A stretch of 64,000 nucleotides of DNA, taken from assembly GCA_050949725.1 (NCBI GenBank), contig JBMNGH010000003.1, positions 159,467 through 223,466 of the forward strand, in the 5' to 3' direction. Positions 23,201-31,970 of this stretch are shown here, in pieces (position 1 is the stretch's first letter; each line of letters begins with the position of its first letter). Source of the stretch: JBMNGH01 sp050949725 (GTDB lineage: Bacteria > Bacillota > Thermosediminibacteria > Thermosediminibacterales > Tepidanaerobacteraceae). The position numbers and the translations under genes were made by a program. The notes under the pieces are model-generated. The model saw nothing but the letters and a program-made list of their open reading frames with translations. It did not search any database and was not told the DNA's origin.

Positions 23201-25096
23201 TTACTGTCCCGAATAAAGTCCTAGCTGTGTGGCAAGCCACATGCTCTGTTGGTTCATGTAATTAATGGCCTTTTCCATCTCGGTGAACTGACGCCAGTAA
23301 CGCTCTTCTGTCCTTATAAGGCGCTCTTCAAAATCCGTTATGCGCTCTTCCATATCTTTTATCTGTTTTGCTAAAATGCTGTTGTCATATTTTTGGAACT
23401 CTCCGCCACCGGCTTTTTCTGTGATCTGTTCCATTCCTGACTTCAAGATATCGTAAAGCCTTATAGCGACCCCGCTGTCATCTGATCCTGTACCGCTCGA
23501 GTTAAATATTCTCATAACTGCATCTGCATCCTTTGCAAGAGCCTCTCTCAATTTCGCCTCGTTTAAATAAAGCTTGCCCTGTTCAGTATAAGAACCTGTC
23601 GTAATGCCGAGCGACACAAGTGAATTCATATCAGAAGGAAGACCATCGATCGGTGTATAAACCGCAATTCGCATTTTGCTTATAAGGCCAGAAAGCATAG
23701 AATCCGACCTCAAAAGGCCGCTCTTTGCTCTTTCCTCCCAAAGCTCGATTTCTTTTTCACTCATCTCCTTTTTCTGTGTCTCAGTAAGAGGAAGGTAATC
23801 CCTGAACCTTTCTTCAGCAAGTTTCCGATTTATTTCTTCTACCGTCTCATTGTATATCTGTAAATAATTTTTGATCGTTTCAACAACCTGATCCGGATCG
23901 TTTTCCACTTTTATGAGCGCTTGTTCATCTGCACTCATTTCTTCCTTCAGGGTAAACTGTATCCCGTTCAATATAAAATTGTTTGAAGTCTTTTCAACAA
24001 CGGTTCCGTCAAAAATTACTTTCGCATTTTCCCCGGTTACCGTCAATCCTGTCTCCATGCCAAGAGCGTCAAGAAAATTCCCTTCGATGTCCTCCACTTT
24101 TATCCGGGCGGTTTTGCCCATTTCTTTAGAGACAAATACGATCTTATCAGTAACATTGTCGTAATACGCCCTTACATTTACATCTTCGTCTGAACTGATC
24201 TCAGATAAGATGTCTCCTAGACCGTAATTTGCGTGTTGCCCGCCCTCGCTCAAGTCGAACGTAAACTGTTTGTCATTGATTTTAAAAGATATTTTATGAC
24301 CAACTTCGTGTTTAAAGGGGTTTACCCTGAACCCTTGTGCCTCATCGCGAAGAGGTGACCCCAAAGATATAATAGAGCGACTTCCGTCCGCAAAGCCCAG
24401 CGCATGTAGTGCATCGTTTTGATCAGAACTGTTAAGAACAACTAGGAACTTATGGTCTCCGCTTGGAGAAATGATGAGCCTTTTTTGTTCTCCTCCCGAT
24501 ACTTCCTCCAAGCTTACAGTAAGCCTACCATCTCCGTAAAGGCTGTCGATTTTTACCTGTATGTCAGCAGCCAGGTCTTCAAGTGTATAACCTGAGCTCC
24601 CATCAATCGTATATGTGTTCGGGTCAAGGCTAATCGTCCTCTTTACCCCGTCAATAGTAATATCAAAGTTACTGTTTGAAGCAGTTATCTCTACATCTGT
24701 AAGCCCTTTTCCTACAAGGCCTCGAGATATCGATGTATCACTTTTCATCTCTGCACTTTTGGCCAGCTGTTCCACCCTGAAGCTGTAGGTTGCGGGAATA
24801 GCAGACGAACCTGCGCTTGCAGAAAAGAAGACGTCTGAAGGGCTGCTGTCCGATAACGTGCTCACTGTGTTATACCTTAAATAATTGCTCTGAAGCCTCA
24901 TGTCAAATGTATGGTTGTACAAGGTCCTCAGCTTTAAGTTGATATTCCGAAAATCTGCCTTCTGCCACTCCAAGATTTGTTTTTGCTGGTACAGTTTGTC
25001 AACCCGCATACGCTCAGCTTTCATGAGATCTGACACAATCTGGTCTATGTCCATTCCGGAAGCCAACCCACCTATTCGCATCGGGCTGTATGTCAT
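23201..25096 (-). CDS. fliD: Flagellar hook-associated protein 2 (filament cap) FliD
   Basis: The 631-residue protein has an N-terminal FliD domain starting MRIGGLASGMDIDQIVSDLM and a C-terminal domain with LVSLGITTGSYTEQGKLYLN, then a long coiled coil at the end (KQIKDMEERITDFEERLIRT). Those ends form the cap that folds flagellin at the filament tip. The middle is the variable, surface-exposed part. GGGAGGTG precedes its ATG. It follows flaG and precedes fliS, the normal order. Confidence 0.95.
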   Translation of the reverse strand: MTYSPMRIGGLASGMDIDQIVSDLMKAERMRVDKLYQQKQILEWQKADFRNINLKLRTLYNHTFDMRLQSNYLRYNTVSTLSDSSPSDVFFSASAGSSAIPATYSFRVEQLAKSAEMKSDTSISRGLVGKGLTDVEITASNSNFDITIDGVKRTISLDPNTYTIDGSSGYTLEDLAADIQVKIDSLYGDGRLTVSLEEVSGGEQKRLIISPSGDHKFLVVLNSSDQNDALHALGFADGSRSIISLGSPLRDEAQGFRVNPFKHEVGHKISFKINDKQFTFDLSEGGQHANYGLGDILSEISSDEDVNVRAYYDNVTDKIVFVSKEMGKTARIKVEDIEGNFLDALGMETGLTVTGENAKVIFDGTVVEKTSNNFILNGIQFTLKEEMSADEQALIKVENDPDQVVETIKNYLQIYNETVEEINRKLAEERFRDYLPLTETQKKEMSEKEIELWEERAKSGLLRSDSMLSGLISKMRIAVYTPIDGLPSDMNSLVSLGITTGSYTEQGKLYLNEAKLREALAKDADAVMRIFNSSGTGSDDSGVAIRLYDILKSGMEQITEKAGGGEFQKYDNSILAKQIKDMEERITDFEERLIRTEERYWRQFTEMEKAINYMNQQSMWLATQLGLYSGQ

Positions 25097-25120
25097 ATTG
25101 CTTCACCTCCCGCCATATTT

Positions 25121-25486
25121 TCATACCTTTTTGTCAACTATCAGGCCAGCCTGTATCCAGAGCTCGGCTATTAGATCGAGAAATTTTTCCGGAGGTATCT
25201 CCGAAATAAGTTCATCACTCGTCTTATCGTATACCTTTACCATAATCCTTTTTGTTTCATCGTGGACCTTAAATTCAAGTCTTGTATGAGTCAAATCCTT
25301 CGGAAAACACCTTAGGCTTTCAATTATCAGGTTGTAATCTTCTTCTCCAACCGTATCTTTAAAGTCGATTGCAGCAAAATCCCCTTCTTTTGCGGTGGTA
25401 TTTACTCTTGAAAAAGTTGCGGTGTTTTCCCTGGAAATACTGCCGAAACTAAAATCGTTCTGTGGCGATGTAGGGTTGATTTTCAA
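25121..25486 (-). CDS. flaG: FlaG-family flagellar protein
   Basis: The 121-residue protein has a disordered start and the C-terminal FlaG fold (about 60-115) with RLEFKVHDETKRIMVKVYDK and EIPPEKFLDLIAELWIQAG. FlaG proteins influence filament length, by a mechanism not settled. Start is TTG with GGGGTGAT upstream. It is 25 bases from fliD and is separated from flagellin by a terminator. Confidence 0.9.
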   Translation of the reverse strand: MKINPTSPQNDFSFGSISRENTATFSRVNTTAKEGDFAAIDFKDTVGEEDYNLIIESLRCFPKDLTHTRLEFKVHDETKRIMVKVYDKTSDELISEIPPEKFLDLIAELWIQAGLIVDKKV

Positions 25487-25528
25487 ATAATATCACCCCG
25501 CTTGTTTTATATGCAAATTTATTTTAAG

Positions 25529-25549
25529 GCCCGGCGTATACCGCCGGGC
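25529..25549 (-). terminator. Terminator after flagellin
   Basis: GCCCGGCG and CGCCGGGC pair around TATAC, a very GC-rich 8-bp stem 40 bases after the flagellin stop. The tail CTTAAAATAAATTT is only partly T-rich, so some read-through to flaG-fliD is expected. Confidence 0.7.
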
Positions 25550-25591
25550 TTGTCGTGATACTGTCAGCCGCTGACCCTTACTAGTGAACTT

Positions 25592-26980
25592 TTAACCCAA
25601 AAGCTTAAGAACCGTCTGTGGCGCCATGTTTGCCTGGGCGAGCATCGCCGTCGCAGCCTGCATGAGTATGTTCTGCTTCGTAAACTCCATCATCTCCTGC
25701 GCCATATCTACGTCACGTATACGGGATTCCGCAGCTTGAAGGTTCTCTGCTGACGTGTCAAGGTTCCTTATGGTATGCTCAAGACGGTTTTGATATGCAC
25801 CTAGTTTGGACCTTTCAGCTGAAACGGTTTCAATAGCATTTTGAATAGTCGTAATAGCAGCACTGGCACCTTCTTGTGTCATGATACCGCCTACAGAATC
25901 CTTTGTTACATTGTCTACTTTAAGTGAACCAAGTCCAAGGCCTCCAGCTTCACCAAGTTGATAAGCATCTGCTACGGTAAGTGCTGTTGCGCCAGATTTA
26001 GCCTTCGAGGACTCCGCTACCGTCATCTTGTACGTCGTCTATCGCATACCAGCCACTACCTACTTGTACTGCAACAATATTGCCACCAGCGTCTTGTAAT
26101 ACGGTTTGGTCTGCAACACCTGCAACTTCTGCTGTCCCTTCTGTATAAAACCCTTCTAAGCTGTCAATCGTATGACCTTGTGTTACATCAAGTGCTGTTG
26201 CGCCAGTTTACCTGAGGTTTCCGCTACCGTCATCTTGTACGTCGTCTATCGCATACCAGTCACTACCTACTTGTACTGCACAATATTGCCAGGCTAGCGT
26301 CCTTCGTACATACGTTGTTTGATAGTCTGCTAAGCATCCTAGTTCAAGCTTCGTAGCCTTGTCTTCCTTGCTGTTCAACAGCATACTCAGCAGACATCTA
26401 CTGGTTCTCACAATACCTGGCCACTAATCTGCTTTCACATCAGAAATATTGCTTGCACTGCAGACGCTGCTTTGTCATCTCTACAATTCCCAATGAACTA
26501 TGATCCATTGCCCCAATGCTAACGAATTTGTTGCTTTGCACCTATATGGAATTTATTCTACTGTTCCACCGTTAATAATTTCGTGTGTTAAATTCTGTGT
26601 TGTTAGCTATCCTAGTCAATTTCATCGATCAATTCGTTCATTTCTTTCTGTATTTCTGAACGGTCAACATTGATATTCGTGTCACTTGAAGCCTGGACAG
26701 CGAGCTCTCTCATTCTCTGAAGTATTTCGTGGACTTCAGCAAGGGCACCCTCTGCTGTCTGAATTAGTGAGATACCGTCTTGTGCGTTCTTTGATGCCAT
26801 TCTAAGACCGCGTATTTGTGCACGCATCTTTTCGGAAATGGCAAGCCCAGCTGCATCGTCGCCTGCTCTGTTGATCCTTAATCCTGATGATAATTTTTCC
26901 AGAGATTTTGCAGTGTTAGTGTTGTTGATACCCAACTGGCGATGAGTATTCAAGGCCATGATGTTGTTACTGATTCTCAT
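25592..26980 (-). pseudogene. hag: Flagellin gene broken by frameshifts in its variable region
   Basis: The N-terminal 122 residues (26980 to 26612; MRISNNIMALNTHRQLGINN, with the D0/D1 motif SGLRINRAGDDAAGLAISEK) and the C-terminal 144 (26026 to 25592; SRIRDVDMAQEMMEFTKQNI, ending TVLKLLG) are well-kept flagellin ends. Between them, at 26030-26620, no frame stays open. Scraps of flagellin sequence such as RIANNTEFNT and FHIGA occur in changing frames, and a segment of about 105 bases encoding VQVGSxWYAIDDVQDDGSG occurs twice. A decayed gene, a recombination product, or assembly/sequence error over collapsed flagellin copies could all explain it. The promoter, CsrA site and export chaperones remain intact, which argues for a working flagellum and hence for error or a second flagellin gene elsewhere. 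Confidence 0.8.
25979..26291. repeat. Duplicated segment inside the flagellin variable region
   Basis: AAGTGCTGTTGCGCCAG followed by TCCGCTACCGTCATCTTGTA and the next 60 bases occurs at 25979-26087 and again at 26190-26291. The copies differ by a few substitutions and indels, for example CTGCAACAAT against CTGCACAAT, and the second has a shorter spacer. Confidence 0.85.
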
Positions 26981-27006
26981 CTTTAAATTCCTCCCTGACT
27001 TTTATT

Positions 27007-27023
27007 CCCCGCTTCCCTGCGGG
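27007..27023 (-). promoter_or_regulatory. Candidate CsrA-binding hairpin in the flagellin leader
   Basis: On the minus strand CCCGC-AGGGAA-GCGGG puts GGA in the loop of a 5-bp stem, as in CsrA sites. A second GGA lies in the ribosome-binding site CAGGGAGGAA. In Bacillus, CsrA binds the hag leader at two such sites and FliW relieves it. Both csrA and fliW are 2.5 kb away here. Confidence 0.6.
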
Positions 27024-27067
27024 CATTTTAATTTTTCAGTTGGCCAACTGAACATGTCTCAACATTA

Positions 27068-27094
27068 TTATCGGTATTTAGCCCTGAACCTTTA
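27068..27094 (-). promoter_or_regulatory. Sigma-D (FliA) promoter of flagellin
   Basis: TAAA (27091-27094), 15 bases, then ACCGATAA (27068-27075), seven of eight matches to GCCGATAA. This is the standard late-flagellar promoter and gives a leader of about 80 bases. Confidence 0.85.
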
Positions 27095-27477
27095 ATCTTC
27101 TGACTTATGATTTATAGCGTTTTTCATCATTTTTTTGCGTTTATCTTTGAGTTTTTCCATTGTTTGGCTTGTTTTTACCTATGCTCTCCTGCTGTAAAGA
27201 AATATTTATGTAAATTAGCTCCTTTATACCATATTTCTATTATGAATATACGATTAAAAAACAATATCGAATAAAAAAAGCTCTTCTCCCTTAAAAAAGA
27301 AATAAACCGCAATAATGCGGTTAAGAATTTCATGTACATTACAGCTTTTTTGTCTACAGTCAAATGATTGGTCTTAGAAATCGTATAGTACATGGTTATC
27401 ATCAGATTTCTGATGAAAGACTTTACGAAACAGTCTCAACTTGGGTTATATACTTTGATTTTGCCAGAGTATTCCCA
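27095..27477. other. AT-rich spacer between flagellin promoter and MATE gene
   Basis: Apart from the MATE terminator at 27305-27322 I see no feature. A 75-codon minus frame at 27175-27402 is AT-driven, has no ribosome-binding site, and is not accepted as a gene. Confidence 0.5.
27305..27322 (-). terminator. Terminator downstream of the MATE gene
   Basis: AACCGCA and TGCGGTT form a 7-bp stem with a four-base loop. On the minus strand it runs into TATTTCTTTTTT. Confidence 0.65.
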
Positions 27478-28860
27478 CTATAAAGGAGATGGGTTGCTGC
27501 CATTTGCTTCTTCTATTGGTGCTATTTTTTTATAATAAATATATTTAAGAAACATAACACTTAACACTAGAGATGCTATTTCAGCTATAGGATATGACCA
27601 CCAAACAAAGTTTACATCTCCAAGAAGTGACAATCCATAGGCAACAGGCAATAATACCACCAATTGTCTTGACGCAGCAGTAAGCAAGCTTAGCAAGCCA
27701 TTACCAAACGCTTGAAATATCGAACTCGACACAATACTTGTACCAGCAAAAATATAACTTAAGCTAATAATGCGTAGGGCCGGGACTCCAATGCTAAGCA
27801 TGTTCTCTGATGCGTTAAAAAGTGATAAAATCTTTTCAGGAAACACTTGAATCAAAATCAAACCAAAAATCATGATACAAGAAGCATAGGTGATGCTCAG
27901 TTTAATAGTCTCAATAATTCGCTCTTTGTTTCTTGCACCATAATTATAGGCGATAATAGGAACCATGCCATTGTTCAAACCAAAGACCGGCATGAATACA
28001 AAACTTTGCAATTTAAAATATGCTCCAAAAGCAGCAATAGCTGTAGATGAAAACTTATTCAGTATATTATTCAAACCATAAGTAGTAATCGAAGTAAGAG
28101 ACATCATAATAATAGAAGGAATTCCAACAGAGTAGATATTTTTAATAATTTTTAAACTTGGTCTAAAACCTCTTATATCTACACTGATTTCCTTATTTAC
28201 TTTGAGATTGAAAATAATTGCGAGAATAGCTGCCGTTATTTGGCCAATAACAGTCGCTATTGCCGCCCCTGCCGGTCCCATTGTGGGTATTCCAAAGTAT
28301 CCAAATATGAAAATGGGGTCGAGGATTATATTAATAATAGCTCCTGTCCCTTGGGTAATCATGGAATAAATGGTCTTTCCCGTAGATTGGAGTAACCGTT
28401 CGAATACAATTTGAACAAATTTACCAATAGACAATATACAAATGATGCTCAAATAAGAATGGCCATACTCAATAATTTGTGCATTGCCGGTTTGATATGT
28501 AAAATAAGATTTTGAAAACAACATACCAAATATCAAAAATACAATATAGCTGAGCAAACCTAATAGAATACCATTTTTAGCTATAATATTGGCCTTTACA
28601 AAATTCTTTTCTCCAAGAGATCTGGAAAGAAAAGCATTAATTCCTACACCTGTTCCTACAGCAACTGAGATCATAAGGTTTTGGATTGGAAAAGCTAGAG
28701 AAACTGCAGTCAACGCGTGTTCACTGTATTGTGCTACGAATATGCTGTCAACTACATTATACAAAGCTTGTGTTAACATTGATATCATAATGGGAAATGA
28801 CACGTCCATCAATAATTTATTAATAGGCATGATACCCATCTTGTTTCCTTTGGCTTGCAA
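27478..28860 (-). CDS. MATE family efflux transporter
   Basis: A 460-residue membrane protein with about 12 helices in two MATE halves. The first half has MDVSFPIMISMLTQALYNVV and DSIFVAQYSEHALTAVSLAFP; the second repeats the pattern from VGIPSIIMMSLTSITTYGLN with NNGMVPIIAYNYGARNKER. MATE proteins export drugs or metabolites using Na+ or H+. Substrate is unknown. Start is TTG with AGGAG eight bases upstream. It is a lone gene inserted between csrA and hag in the flagellar cluster, with its own terminator. Confidence 0.9.
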   Translation of the reverse strand: MQAKGNKMGIMPINKLLMDVSFPIMISMLTQALYNVVDSIFVAQYSEHALTAVSLAFPIQNLMISVAVGTGVGINAFLSRSLGEKNFVKANIIAKNGILLGLLSYIVFLIFGMLFSKSYFTYQTGNAQIIEYGHSYLSIICILSIGKFVQIVFERLLQSTGKTIYSMITQGTGAIINIILDPIFIFGYFGIPTMGPAGAAIATVIGQITAAILAIIFNLKVNKEISVDIRGFRPSLKIIKNIYSVGIPSIIMMSLTSITTYGLNNILNKFSSTAIAAFGAYFKLQSFVFMPVFGLNNGMVPIIAYNYGARNKERIIETIKLSITYASCIMIFGLILIQVFPEKILSLFNASENMLSIGVPALRIISLSYIFAGTSIVSSSIFQAFGNGLLSLLTAASRQLVVLLPVAYGLSLLGDVNFVWWSYPIAEIASLVLSVMFLKYIYYKKIAPIEEANGSNPSPL

Positions 28861-29421
28861 TATTTTTTCTCCTTTACATATTACAATTAATTATAACTGC
28901 CTTTTTTATCTCATTTTTAACATTCTAATTTGTCTCTCATACAGGAGAATAAGCTGTGTTGATCTGAGCAATTTCGTTAATTGGAAGATTATTATCCTGG
29001 GGGACAAATTTTAGGTAAACCACAATATAGATGTTAATGAATTACATTAAACAGACGGTTATGCCCGCAAAAAATATTATACCACAAATAGCAATGAAAC
29101 GGACCTTTATGACTGATATGAGACTAACATCTGACAAAAAAACAATAAAATAAGAAAGGTCTCTGATACAACCAGACTTTGGCACTAAAATAAAATTAAA
29201 TTAGCCCTCAACCGCTTTGATACAAAGAGTTTTGGGCTTTTTGTTTTTGTCGTATTTAATAGGTTATGTTCACGTAACCTGTATCTCCTGTAACCGCACA
29301 GTTCAACAGGCGCAGAAAGTCGATAATACAATGAGAACGCTATAAAAACAGAGAGCTGTCCTCTGTTTGTTTTGTCGGTTTTGGCACTGCCGAAACAAAG
29401 AACCATACCTGTTTCGTTTGG
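28861..29421. other. Spacer between csrA and MATE gene
   Basis: It holds one hairpin, AGCCC (29202-29206) with GGGCT (29234-29238), enclosing CTTTG-TAT-CAAAG. T-rich tails on both sides suggest the end of the csrA transcript. A 73-codon minus frame at 29185-29406 runs through this hairpin and is not accepted. The rest is AT-rich with no visible gene or RNA. Confidence 0.55.
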
Positions 29422-29634
29422 TTATTTGAGGCCTTCCGGTATTTGATGAAACTGTCCGATCGCCTGCCTGTTTTCATTTATGATCTCTTCGTACAGCTCG
29501 GTCCTTAGGATTTTTACACTTACTGGTGCATCTATACCGAGCACAACTCTGTCGTTTGAAACTTCCAATATTTTTATATCGATGTCTCTGCCCACCGAAA
29601 TTGCTTCACCTTTTTTTCTGGAAAGTATCAGCAT
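29422..29634 (-). CDS. csrA: Translational regulator CsrA
   Basis: From ATG 29634 the 70-residue protein starts MLILSRKKGEAISVGRDIDI and continues IKILEVSNDRVVLGIDAP, VSVKILRTELYEEI, the complete CsrA fold. It binds GGA-containing hairpins in mRNA leaders and blocks translation, in this setting of flagellin. A longer frame to 29670 is out of family. The start overlaps the fliW stop (TAATG), so FliW and CsrA are made together, as in Bacillus. Confidence 0.95.
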   Translation of the reverse strand: MLILSRKKGEAISVGRDIDIKILEVSNDRVVLGIDAPVSVKILRTELYEEIINENRQAIGQFHQIPEGLK

Positions 29635-30083
29635 TACCGGCACCGCCTTTCGGCCTGTTTCGAAAGACAAAGTGGCTGCTTTACAAGGTAACCGTTATTT
29701 TCTGCAATCAACTGGTCGGCAAGCCTTCTAACCGGATTTATCACAACAGGAGCCTTTAAATTGATTGACGCCTTCTCGATGTCCTGCGGAATCTTAACTA
29801 TGCACAGAACAGCAGCTTGTGAAATATCTTCTATTTCAAGTTGCAACAGTTCGTCTTTTAGGATGATAGGGGAGTAATCGGGGTAAAAGTGCATAGGGTC
29901 AACTATCGGCAGAGCTATTTCCGGAGCCTCTGCCGACTGTAACCATTTTAAGATGCTGCTTCCAGGGTGATCGATCAAGATGTATTTTTTTAGAATTTCA
30001 AACCCCATAATACCGTTTAAAAAGCTTATTATTTTTTCCTGTTCGATCTCTATTTCGCCAAATCTCTTGGATTGAATATACAG
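29634..30083 (-). CDS. fliW: Flagellar assembly factor FliW, apparent CTG start
   Basis: The ATG-initiated frame (30008) would begin at MGFEILKKY and lack the first 25 residues of the family. Upstream in frame the sequence encodes YIQSKRFGEIEIEQEKIISF, the conserved FliW N-terminus. No ATG, GTG or TTG precedes it, but AGGAGGG (30090-30096) lies six bases before a CTG at 30083, exactly where family alignment expects Met. FliW binds flagellin or CsrA and releases hag mRNA when flagellin is exported. Conserved parts include SSILKWLQSAEAPEIALPIV and APVVINPVRRLADQLI. The C-terminus is short and arginine-rich. Confidence 0.88.
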   Translation of the reverse strand: MYIQSKRFGEIEIEQEKIISFLNGIMGFEILKKYILIDHPGSSILKWLQSAEAPEIALPIVDPMHFYPDYSPIILKDELLQLEIEDISQAAVLCIVKIPQDIEKASINLKAPVVINPVRRLADQLIAENNGYLVKQPLCLSKQAERRCR

Positions 30084-30162
30084 TATAATCCCTCCTATCC
30101 TATCTCTTTAGGGATAGATTTTTGTAAAATCCAGTCCCATATCAAAAGTTATCGACCTGCAT

Positions 30163-30738
30163 TTATATCAAGGTATCAATATTACTTCCTCTTTCAACCA
30201 CCTTAATATTTATGTATGAATCTTTTTCAAGGTAAATTCGTACATTTGCGGGCTTGTATTCAAACTGCTGATCAGGATCTACAAATACATAGACATGACC
30301 AGGTGTAAATTTTGTTACGACACTACCCTCTTTCACATTTATCTGAGGCCGCGATTTCGGGATTATATCCACATTTATCTCTCGATGCTCAGGTAAGGCC
30401 TGATTATAGGAAACGTCCTGTACCGTCATTCCTTTTTCGATATCCCCTAGAGCATTTCCTTCCGCAACCTTCTGGTATATGTAATCATCCACCCCTTGAG
30501 CAGTGCTGTCAAAACAGTATTTTGCGAACTTAAGCGGGGGTTGATAGCCGATATCTGCCCAACAGGCAGATGTATCGATATGTATTTCGGGAAACCTTGT
30601 CATAATAGAAATATCGGGCTTATGTATATTTATATCAAAGCCCGAATCGTTGCGCTTTTTTAGGGACAATTCACCCATATATGTACTTATGCCTATCTGA
30701 CCGAAGCCGAATTTTATGTCAATATTGTATTTTAACAT
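30163..30738 (-). CDS. DUF6470 family protein (YviE-like)
   Basis: The 191-residue protein has the family opening IKFGFGQIGISTY and the IHIDTSACWADIGYQ and PPLKFAKYCFDSTAQGV segments. It matches YviE of Bacillus, a conserved but uncharacterised protein always found between flgL and fliW. Only six bases separate it from flgL. Its role in flagella is inferred from position only. Confidence 0.85.
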   Translation of the reverse strand: MLKYNIDIKFGFGQIGISTYMGELSLKKRNDSGFDINIHKPDISIMTRFPEIHIDTSACWADIGYQPPLKFAKYCFDSTAQGVDDYIYQKVAEGNALGDIEKGMTVQDVSYNQALPEHREINVDIIPKSRPQINVKEGSVVTKFTPGHVYVFVDPDQQFEYKPANVRIYLEKDSYINIKVVERGSNIDTLI

Positions 30739-30743
30739 TTATA

Positions 30744-31961
30744 TCACCACAAAAAATCAGCAAGACTTGGTTGAATTACCCTTGAGCCGACGGCAAGAGA
30801 TGCCCGATACACCGATTCCTCCATCTTCAGGCCCATTATCACTTCTGCAATATCAGCATCTTCAGTTTTTGACAAAAGCTCAGTGTAATCTATCTTGTTA
30901 AATTCCAGTCGTGAAACTGTGGCCTCAAGCCTGTTCATCTTTGCCCCAATCTGTGACCGGAAACGCAAGACTTCACTTAGGTCATCATCGATCTCCGCAA
31001 GCCTAAGGTTCGACAGGTTTTCCGCATTATCATTGAGAATGTCCTGTTCAATTAGACCAATCGTCTCGAATATACCGGAAAACAAATCCCTCGCCGATAC
31101 GCTTATGCCTATCCTTTCCATGTTTCCGACATTGTATTCTATATTGCCTGATGTTAACATGATAACAGCCGTGCCGTCACCCGTTATCGGGGAATCGCCT
31201 AGGTTGAGCTCAAAATTCCAGCCAACGCCTGCTATGCCGTCAATAGTCTGGCCGCCAGCGTTTGTAACAATTCCCGTTTTTTGAGCCACTACTTCTCCGG
31301 TGTCAGCATCTTTGATCGTGATGTCAGCCGTCGGGGTTGACGGGTCGGTGGTATCATCAAAGTTGGATACTTCTATTAAGTATCTGCCTGTTACGACATC
31401 CTGCCCAAGGTTTTGCAAACTTACTTGAAGGGAATCTGTTATGCCCGCACCTTTTTCAATGATGTTTACACCAAAAGGAATCATCTGTTCTCTTATTAGC
31501 TTGATTATACCGTCTCCGTCTTTATAAAACGGAGCCTTGTCAGTATGAAATCCACCAAATAAATACCGCTGGTTGTAATTCGCATTTGCCTCCTTAAGGA
31601 CTTGTTCTTTCAGCTGGCTTATTTCATCTAGTATTGTATTCCTATCGTCAGGTGTATTTGTCCCGTTTGCGGCTTTTACTACAAGCTCCCTTATCCTCTG
31701 AATAATGTCATTTGTATTGGAAAGTGCAGTTTCACTGTTCTTCATCCATGTGAACGCATCTTCGGCATTTCTCTTGTGCTGATCGATTACTTCCAGGTTT
31801 CCCCTCAGTCTTATGGCAAGGGCGGCAGACACTGGATCATCTGAAGGCAGCCTGACGCGCTTTCCCGATGACAGTATCTCCTGCTTTTCTCCCAACCGCT
31901 TCAGGTTATATGACAGGTTCCTCATAAAAGCCTCTGTTATCATTCCTTGTGTTACTCTCAT
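30744..31961 (-). CDS. flgL: Flagellar hook-associated protein 3 FlgL
   Basis: The 405-residue protein shows the flagellin-like N-terminus MRVTQGMITEAFMRNLSYNL with SSGKRVRLPSDDPVSAALAI and the matching C-terminal helix (ADIAEVIMGLKMEESVYRAS). It forms the junction between hook and filament with FlgK. It lies directly downstream of flgK, with a 9-base gap. Confidence 0.93.
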   Translation of the reverse strand: MRVTQGMITEAFMRNLSYNLKRLGEKQEILSSGKRVRLPSDDPVSAALAIRLRGNLEVIDQHKRNAEDAFTWMKNSETALSNTNDIIQRIRELVVKAANGTNTPDDRNTILDEISQLKEQVLKEANANYNQRYLFGGFHTDKAPFYKDGDGIIKLIREQMIPFGVNIIEKGAGITDSLQVSLQNLGQDVVTGRYLIEVSNFDDTTDPSTPTADITIKDADTGEVVAQKTGIVTNAGGQTIDGIAGVGWNFELNLGDSPITGDGTAVIMLTSGNIEYNVGNMERIGISVSARDLFSGIFETIGLIEQDILNDNAENLSNLRLAEIDDDLSEVLRFRSQIGAKMNRLEATVSRLEFNKIDYTELLSKTEDADIAEVIMGLKMEESVYRASLAVGSRVIQPSLADFLW

Positions 31962-31970
31962 TTTAGATCA

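Noticed and set aside
26208..26411. 67-codon ORF inside the flagellin region
   Set aside because: It is a scrap of the frameshifted flagellin gene, containing VGSDWYAIDDVQDD from the duplicated segment.
27175..27402. 75-codon minus-strand ORF
   Set aside because: AT-rich composition, no ribosome-binding site, overlaps the MATE terminator, and no recognisable motif.
29185..29406. 73-codon minus-strand ORF
   Set aside because: It crosses a terminator-like hairpin, has no ribosome-binding site and no family features.
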